The notes beneath the pieces are model-generated. The model was not told where the DNA came from and ran no database searches. It saw nothing but the letters and a program-made list of their open reading frames with translations. This document shows, one piece after another, positions 28,718 through 34,773 of a stretch of 34,773 bases of DNA (its first letter is position 1; each line of letters begins with the position of its first letter). Origin of the DNA: Selaginella moellendorffii. Taxonomy: Eukaryota; Streptophyta; Lycopodiopsida; Selaginellales; Selaginellaceae. The DNA is taken from assembly GCF_000143415.4 (NCBI RefSeq), contig NW_003314372.1:16233-51005 (forward strand), written 5' to 3'. A program made the position numbers and the translations under genes.

Positions 28718-28936
28718 TTGCTAGGGACTGGATCACATACCTCAATTTGGACTTCACCCGACTTAATGGCCATATTGGCTCTGGCCTTCTTTGGGTAGGG
28801 ACATTCCCTCGAAAAGTGTCCCGCTTCACCGCAGTTGTAGCATATGTTGTTTCCCATGCTGCTAAACGACTTCACCTTCTTATCCATGGGTTTGTTTCTT
28901 TTCGCTTGACTCCCCCACGTACTTGCTCGCTGGTCT
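28718..28936 (-). pseudogene. gag: Gypsy gag fragment with CCHC zinc knuckle
   Basis: The minus-strand frame shows a basic stretch (QAKRNKP, DKKVKSF) and then CYNCGEAGHFSREC, a canonical Cys-X2-Cys-X4-His-X4-Cys knuckle near 28800-28842, which binds retroelement RNA. It continues to CDPVPSK and is cut at 28717 by the 13.6-kb element. The protease side resumes at 15143. The upstream part of gag is missing: at about 28932 the frame passes directly into the 12-bp LTR-type repeat (RVRDQ), so gag is fused to a truncated LTR by deletion. Confidence 0.8.
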
Positions 28937-29229
28937 CGGACTCGATCTCGGACTCGATCTCAGACCCGATCTCGGACCCGACTTCGGACTCGACCTCGGA
29001 CTTGGTCTCGGACCCGATTTCGGATCTCGGACTCCGTCTTGAACTCGGTCTCGAACTCGGTCCCTGAGTCGGCCTCGGACTCGATTCCGGACTCTATCTT
29101 GAACTCAGTCTCAAAGTCGGTCTTGGACTCAATCTTCGACTTGGACCCATCCGATGAACTCTTTGTCATTTTGGTCATGCTTTCGGGGTTCCTTTAGCCT
29201 ACGACACCTCGGTGAGTTGGTTCCTTACA
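28932..29229 (-). repeat. Type Y LTR, truncated (5' side of the interrupted gypsy)
   Basis: Matches 3926-4231 closely and has the same TG start on the minus strand (TGTAAGGAACCAACTCACC) at 29229. It stops after about 300 bp inside the 12-bp repeat, where gag begins. The rest of the LTR, the primer-binding site and most of gag are absent. Confidence 0.7.
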
Positions 29230-30602
29230 GGTTGTTCTAACATTTATTAAGGGTAGCCTCAGCTACCATTTCAAGGACTTGTGTCCTCTTCCGTATTTGA
29301 CTTCCCACGGTTATTAATTCTAGTTTCTAATTCATGAGCACCAACCTCAACTATATGAGGATAATCTTGTGACTCCTTTATTATTTTGGAGTCTCTATAT
29401 TTCCCGTGATCCCAACTATAGTTGTTTACCACAACTACATTAGCTAGTTTGTTGAGTCAAATGCTCATCTAGATCACATTTCCAACTCTCTGAAGAAAAT
29501 CTTATACTATTCCCAAGATCCTAAAGTCGTTCCCTTATTGGCCCTTTTCTATCCAACACCTTGCTTACAAGTTCACACATGAACTATAGTGGAGAGCTAT
29601 ATCTTCCCGACCTACTACTCCTCAAGGATAGGCCCACTCCTCATACTTCCTCACCGTGTGACCATATCCTTGGTCACCACACCAGAGGACTACTCCTCTT
29701 TCTTTTCACAGTCCAGGACTTTGGGACAACATTTCAAAACACCGTGGCCCTACGCAAGCCTCATGGGTACTCTCCCCACCTTCCGCCTTTGGGTGCTCTA
29801 GCCATAGGCTTAGAGCAAGGTTTTGTTGAGCCACACCAAGTATCCAAGTAGGTAATGCCACCCATGCTTGGATTAAGAGCATTGACCATTCAATCTCCTA
29901 AGGGATCTAAAGCTGGCTCTTGAACACTTAACCAAGCTACCCTGCTAGTCAGTTCGTATTCACTCTAGCCTTGGACTTCCCAGTGGTTATCACATCACCC
30001 AACAATTGGGCATGGCCTTCCTGGGCCAAACTAACCTTTCCTGGCCAAACTGGCTCCATTGGGATCCAACCCCACACTCTCCCTACTATACTTTTGGAAC
30101 CCCTTGCAGCCCCCCCACCCCCCAGGGAATGATCGCTATTCGAACTCAGACTTGGACTCGAACTCGGTCTCGGTCTTGGCCTTGGACTCTGTCTCGGTCT
30201 CGGTCTCAGTTCCATCTCAGACTCCATCTCGGGTCCATCTCAGGTCCATCTTAGGTCCATCTCAGACTCTATCTTAGCTCCATCTCAGACTCCATTTTGG
30301 ACTCCATCTCAGGTCCAGCTTGGACTCCATCTTGGATCCATCTCAGGTCCATCTTGGACTCCATCTCGGGTCCATCTCGGACTCCATCTTGGGTCCATCT
30401 CGGACTCTATCTTGGACTCCATCTCGGTCTCCATCTTGGACTCCATCTTAGGTCCATCTCGAATCCTATCTCAGACTCCATCTCGGGTCCATCTTGGACT
30501 CCTTCTTGGACTCCATTTCAGGTCCATCTCAGACCCTATCTCAGACTCCATCTTGGGTCCATCTCGGACTCCATCTCGGACTACTTTCTCGGACTCCATC
30601 TC
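29230..30602 (-). repeat. Inner part of type X LTR or adjoining internal sequence
   Basis: On the minus strand this follows the type X LTR start at 30837. Positions 30130-30605 are a degenerate repeat of ATCTCGGACTCC and GGTCCATCTC units. The block at about 30083-30110 (CTACTATACTTTTGGAACCC) matches the type Y LTR at about 3787. Positions 29230-29990 have no recognisable frame or counterpart in the window. Confidence 0.45.
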
Positions 30603-30837
30603 AGACACTTCTACATGTCATGTGTTGGTCTTCTTGTATCCCTTTTCTAGAGACTCATTTATTGCTCGCTTCATGTTTGTTCCTCAAGCACTTCATTGGG
30701 AGTTTCACTCCCGCTCTCGACCTTTTAAGTCGGAGCTTTTAGTCCAAACGTGTTACACTTGTTTGGCTTTCGCTTCAGCCACTACCACGTGGTGCCCTTT
30801 CAGCTCCACTTTGGGGCTTAGGGATTTGTGTCTCACA
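30603..30837 (-). repeat. LTR start, type X (right copy)
   Basis: Direct repeat of 1-236. The minus-strand start TGTGAGACAC lies at 30837 and borders the older plus-strand gypsy relic, so this is the outer edge of the element that inserted there. Confidence 0.75.
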
Positions 30838-32190
30838 TAGGACTTATGGAGGTTGTCAGTGAAACTCCTTCAAATGGTTGGAGGTGTGGTTAAATTACTA
30901 AAGTAGAATGGAAAATTTAGTCGCTTACAATTCCAAGTGAAGATGCTCATTTAATCAAGCTTTCAGTTTGTCATTGGTCACCCAGAAATATCAAGATTTT
31001 ACATGCAAATGTCAAAGAAATGTTGGAAAAAGGTGTTATTCAAAAATCACAAAATCCTTAGGCGTATGAACCTCATCTTGTGAAAAAACATAATGGAAGT
31101 ATTTGTTTTTGCATCAACTATTATTTATTAAATGAAGTGACAATCTCAAATGTATACCCTCTTCTTCACATTGTTAATCTCTTGAATTGTTTGGGGAGAA
31201 GTCGTTGGTTTATATATTTTAACTAGTTGATGTTTTCAAATTGATTCATGAATTTTTTTTTTTTTAGTCACTTAGATTTGGTTATTAACTTTCCAATGAG
31301 TAAATTTATAGTAGCTAAACCACCAAGTTAAATCTTGCTTCTGGGTACTGACAAGTACCGATGGCCGAAAAAGATATTCCTAAAACTATTTTTTGTACAT
31401 CATTTGGTTTGTACGAGTTTTTAGTGATGCCATTTGGTTTAAACAATGTTTTGGTAACTTTCCAATAGATGCTGGATAAAGTTCTTTGTGATATGCTGAA
31501 GATGACTTTTAACTTCATCAATAATGCCTTAATCCACTCAAAGAGAACATGAGAGGAACATATCCATGATGGTGATAAGGTGTTAAATTGGTTATGGGAA
31601 GTTGATTTAAAGCTAAAGTGGTGTTTACGTCCAAGTACATGACTTATTTTGGATATTGTATTTCTCGTAAGGGTTTGTAAGTTGATTATAACAAACTTAT
31701 GGCTATTCTAAAATTCTTTACTCTGAAGTGTGTAAATGATGAGTAGTACTTCCTGGGCAAAGTACAATATCTCAGTCGTTTCGTTAATCATCTTTTTTAT
31801 CTCACTGCACTGTTGCGAACATTGCTAAAGTCATTAATGTTATCTTTCATTCGGTTTGTAGATTGTGAGTGGGCGTTTACAGATCTTAACGAGTTATTGA
31901 CGACTCCTTTAGTTTTAGCATATCCTAATTACATTCGACCTTTCATTTTCCATGTGAATACTTTTGATATCAATCTTGAAGATGTGTTGATGCAAGAGAG
32001 CCCAAGTGTGTCATGGCCCCTTTCCTTTCATATTTGAACCTTTATAGATTATCTTTTGAGTCGTTCCTTTTAGTTGCTTACAGAACTACTCCACAATAGA
32101 GAAGGAGTGTTTAGCAATAATTTAGGGTTTCAGGAAACTTCATATATATCTACATAGTTCTCAGATATTACTATATTTCTAAGTTAATTT
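30838..32190 (+). pseudogene. pol: Ancient Ty3/gypsy pol relic (RT and RNase H), opposite strand
   Basis: Reading across many stops and frameshifts, the plus strand still shows the RT landmarks in order: EMLEKGVI near 31018, LVKKHNGSICFCINYYLLN near 31080-31130, MPFGLNN near 31424-31444, HSKRT where the post-YxDD strand ends near 31540, then WAFTDLNELLTTPLVLAYPNY near 31870-31940 (start of RNase H). A frame of the YSTIEKECLAI type runs near 32083-32130. No functional protein is possible. It is far more decayed than the minus-strand gypsy and belongs to another lineage, probably the host sequence into which the type X element inserted. Confidence 0.85.
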
Positions 32191-32814
32191 TTTTACTTTT
32201 ATATATGTTTGTCAAAATATGATTATGTGCAAAACATAAACAAGTTTCCCTTTACTAATTCTATTATATCTTCTAAATATTCAAGAAGAGCACGATTTTG
32301 CTGTGAGTATAGAGGTAGAAGTATGATAAATTTCCAACTTTTCACAGAAGCTTATCTAGCACTGATTAATCATTTTAAAAATAATCACAAATCCTCTTAA
32401 CTTATAATGAGAATAGAGGAAGATTAACCTTTAGAATGACAATAGGCAAAGTACATTCATTTACCAATGATGATATAGGAGAAGCATTTAATGGTATATG
32501 GGATTATTGTCTTAAAAATGGGTTAAAAGGTAGCTTTGTTTATTTAATTGATGGTTCTTTGAGGTTAAAAGTAGAATATACATAAAATTTGATCCAACAT
32601 GCTTTCAAGTTTACACCCATAATCTGACCCTTATCTATCAAATATATTTGATATTTTAGCTTAAAATACCTCTATTTTAAATTATTTATGATGTCAATTT
32701 CACAAATTCTTTTATAGAATTTTAGGAGGTAATTTTCAAGGTTTTTTTCTATATGGGAGAAATAAGGGGCATTTAATCTAGACATGCATGTTTCCACACA
32801 CCATTGTTAGAGCC
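32191..32814. other. AT-rich stretch; no feature recognised
   Basis: Only short frames (for example 32209-32400 +) without motifs. Probably the decayed tail of the relic to the left. Confidence 0.4.
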
Positions 32815-32956
32815 ACATGGTGTATAACCACATAGCTTAAATTCTTCTAGTTTAGGATTTTTGGTTTTCTTTGCTATTGAAAGCCATCTCAAAGGTTTGT
32901 TCTAGGAGCTCTTTTTCTTCAAAGCATTAGACTAAGGGGCTTAACTTCTCTTCACA
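32815..32956 (+). repeat. Possible short copia-type LTR
   Basis: Starts TGTTAGAGCC and ends CTTCACA, a TG...CA frame, directly before a primer-binding-site-like sequence. No second copy lies in the window to prove it, so the left limit is a guess. Confidence 0.4.
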
Positions 32957-32967
32957 TGGTATTAGAG
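32957..32967 (+). promoter_or_regulatory. Copia-type primer-binding site, one base off the initiator-tRNA consensus
   Basis: TGGTATTAGAG differs at one base from TGGTATCAGAG, which pairs with the 3' end of plant initiator tRNA-Met and follows the 5' LTR of copia elements. Confidence 0.55.
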
Positions 32968-33089
32968 TTTAATAAAAAAAATTGGCAAAAATAATTATAA
33001 ACAACTAAAGAGAATGATTCAAAGAATTATTCATAAAAGGCCTATAAACAAAAGTAAACCTCTTTTTCTAATCTGTTAAAGGTTTTGAA

Positions 33090-34110
33090 ATACTTAAAAT
33101 TAAATATTCTTTAAGTTTAAATAATACTAAATTTGATGACCTCCTGGGAAGTCCAAAATTAACTTATAATAGAGCTAAGATAGGATGGCAAAGTTTCCAA
33201 GGTGGGGACTTTGGCCCATGGTATCTTGGAATGAAAAAATGCCCTTCTTTATGACAACATCGATCAATATAATGAGTGGTAAAATGATGATATCAATCAA
33301 TACAAATGGTAAGATCTAGATACCAGGGCAATTAGAGCTTTAGGAGGAGGCCTTAGCCCAAGAGATTCTAGCCATGTTATAGATCAAGAGTTTAATGTTA
33401 TCTTTTTTAACTTGTGCCATGAAATTTCATTTTCGATATATCAAGAAAATTCCCAACATCACCCAGTAGCAGATTTTTGCTGAACAAGAAGACCATTGTA
33501 GGCAAAGGCAATACTGCTGAGCAGGAAGGGATTGCCATGATGACTTGTGACAAGGGCACTCATTATTTTTAATCAACTTAGAAACAAGCGTTCCAACAGC
33601 ACAGAGGAAAAACCATGCAAAACGTAGGCACCTAAGCAAGGATTGTCCTATGAAGAAGCAATGCTGAGAGGCAAAGTTGAAAGTTAGATGTGGATCTTCC
33701 TTCGGTGTGGCACCACATTTAAGAGTCGATGCCGAGACGATGGTGATGGTGAAGACTCTTCTGCTGCATCCAACAGCTTGTTATGGATGGCTCAAGGAGT
33801 AGACTTGGACACCACTAGCCTTCTTTGGCTAGATTTAGCAGTAACGACCATGAGCTATTTTTGGAGTTGAGCAATGGGTAATAGCTTATTAACAGTTGAA
33901 GGTGTAGACACAATTCAAGTGTGACTTCTAACAGGCTTTGTGGTTCCAATCAATGACAGAGCAGCACAAAAGGCGAGTTGGCTTCATGAGCTTGTAGCAA
34001 GTATGCAACTGAGGTAACATGGACCTACGGTAATTCTTTCAGATAATTCTTTGCTGTTGCTTGCTCTAGGAGTGTTTAGCTTCTCTTCACAACCATGACA
34101 TGCTAGCTGC
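33090..34110 (+). pseudogene. Copia element relic: gag and RNase H pieces
   Basis: After the primer site, a broken frame near 33245-33420 reads WYNDDINQYKW, DLDTRAIRALGGGL and HVIDQEF, resembling the copia gag core (UBN2 family). A degraded zinc-knuckle-like stretch follows (RRHLSKDCPMKKQ near 33615-33665). Near 33920-34060 the frame ASWLHELVASMQL followed by GPTVILSDNSL resembles the RNase H end of copia pol (WL..LL...G, then DN). Everything between (integrase, RT) is missing, so this is an internally deleted, very old copy. Confidence 0.6.
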
Positions 34111-34260
34111 AAAACTCAAATCAAGAGAAAGCTTCTCTTCTCTTCTTCTCTCTTTTGCAAAGCACACAAGCTCTTCTGGCCAAATCCTTTGACATTGCCA
34201 GGGAAACCATACATAGCAGATGATTTGACACCTGAGCCTCTTTATAAAGTTCCCAGAAAT

Positions 34261-34746
34261 TCAGAGAATACTGCCACGAGCATAGGTCCCTTGCTCATGC
34301 GCACCACTAAGGCAAAGAGATCCACAAACAGGCTTCCAGGAGCAAGCTGCAGCTCTTGTACTGGTAGTAGCTTTGGAGCTCCGGAAGAGAATGCCAAACC
34401 GAGATGTGGTCTCCCGGGCGTCTGCGATCTCAGCTCGGCGATGGAGAGCGACCTTTGCTGCTTGTCCCGGATGCGGAGCCTTCGTCGCCGTATTGAAAGC
34501 TTGCACCGCTCTAGCGACGTTCGGCAAGGTGGTGAAATGACTTGAAAGAGCTCGAAGGTTGTCTCGGACACCATATTCCTGCTCGTCATTCTTGTCGAAG
34601 ACCCAGTGACCGTCGGTCATACTTCTGGTAATATCCGAGCTTCGGCTATGAAGAACAGTGGCAGTATAGCTCGAGTTCTTCTCAGCTTTTCTCTCCATTC
34701 TCACGGCTGCCACTCGAACTGTTACTCTCCGCTCAGAAGTTTGCAT
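34261..34746 (-). CDS. Hypothetical 161-residue ORF, GC-richer than its surroundings
   Basis: I do not recognise it. It is the longest frame in the last 700 bp, Arg/Ala/Ser/Thr-rich, with a central stretch (DNLRALSSHFTTLPNVARAVQAFNTA) that looks helical. The second half overlaps another open frame (34242-34589, same strand), which lowers confidence. The base composition changes sharply near 34190, suggesting a different sequence source from the copia relic to its left: another element, or a host exon cut by the window edge. Confidence 0.25.
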   Translation of the reverse strand: MQTSERRVTVRVAAVRMERKAEKNSSYTATVLHSRSSDITRSMTDGHWVFDKNDEQEYGVRDNLRALSSHFTTLPNVARAVQAFNTATKAPHPGQAAKVALHRRAEIADARETTSRFGILFRSSKATTSTRAAACSWKPVCGSLCLSGAHEQGTYARGSIL

Positions 34747-34773
34747 CTCCTCCAGCTATCTTGTTCTCACAGC

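Noticed and set aside
15136-28725. Perfect target duplication for the 13.6-kb element
   Set aside because: The flanking octamers share only GCTA. I found no longer match, so I do not claim a duplication.

Overview
The window looks like repeat-rich nuclear DNA of a land plant or close streptophyte relative. Three observations point that way: a chromodomain-bearing Ty3/gypsy element, a degraded copia element with a tRNA-Met-type primer site, and a short (TTTAGGG)n run. Species cannot be told from the sequence. I see no ordinary single-copy host gene, tRNA, rRNA or CRISPR array. Almost everything can be read as nested mobile elements.

Layout from the outside in. (1) 30838-32190 (+) is an old, broken gypsy pol, and 32815-34110 (+) is a broken copia element. 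(2) Two related long terminal repeats read on the minus strand: type X at 1-236 and 30603-30837, and type Y at about 3540-4231 and 28932-29229. Both start with TG after a purine tract and both carry a degenerate 12-bp tandem repeat. (3) Between the Y copies lies a minus-strand gypsy element: gag zinc knuckle at 28718-28936, protease/RT/RNase H at 12899-15143, integrase plus chromodomain at 4641-5790. (4) Two DNA elements split that gypsy. A 7.1-kb AT-rich element (5791-12898) sits inside integrase, has a 26-bp perfect terminal inverted repeat core and an imperfect 11-bp target duplication, and carries a GC-rich 96-bp tandem array. A 13.6-kb element (15144-28717) sits between gag and protease and has 22-bp perfect terminal inverted repeats.

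The 13.6-kb element is the exciting part. It carries two divergent multi-exon genes. The minus-strand gene (16675-19814) encodes a DUF7869-like protein with candidate acidic catalytic residues, probably the transposase. The plus-strand gene (22694-28277) encodes a large protein with a ParB-like region, a long unrecognised middle, a very acidic stretch and a C-terminal FCP1/NIF-type HAD phosphatase domain. A small third ORF (15783-16040) lies near the left end. About 28 copies of a roughly 22-bp palindrome (core GGCATGNGGCCNCATGCC) are scattered through this element and not outside it. They fill very short introns, sit directly behind stop codons, and in two places form part of the coding frame.

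This copy is dead: both large genes carry in-frame TAG codons and frameshifts. The gypsy has similar damage, mostly explicable as C-to-T or G-to-A change. I infer that the 13.6-kb element belongs to a DNA transposon family whose transposase, accessory protein and palindrome repeats travel together. Proof would need intact copies elsewhere.
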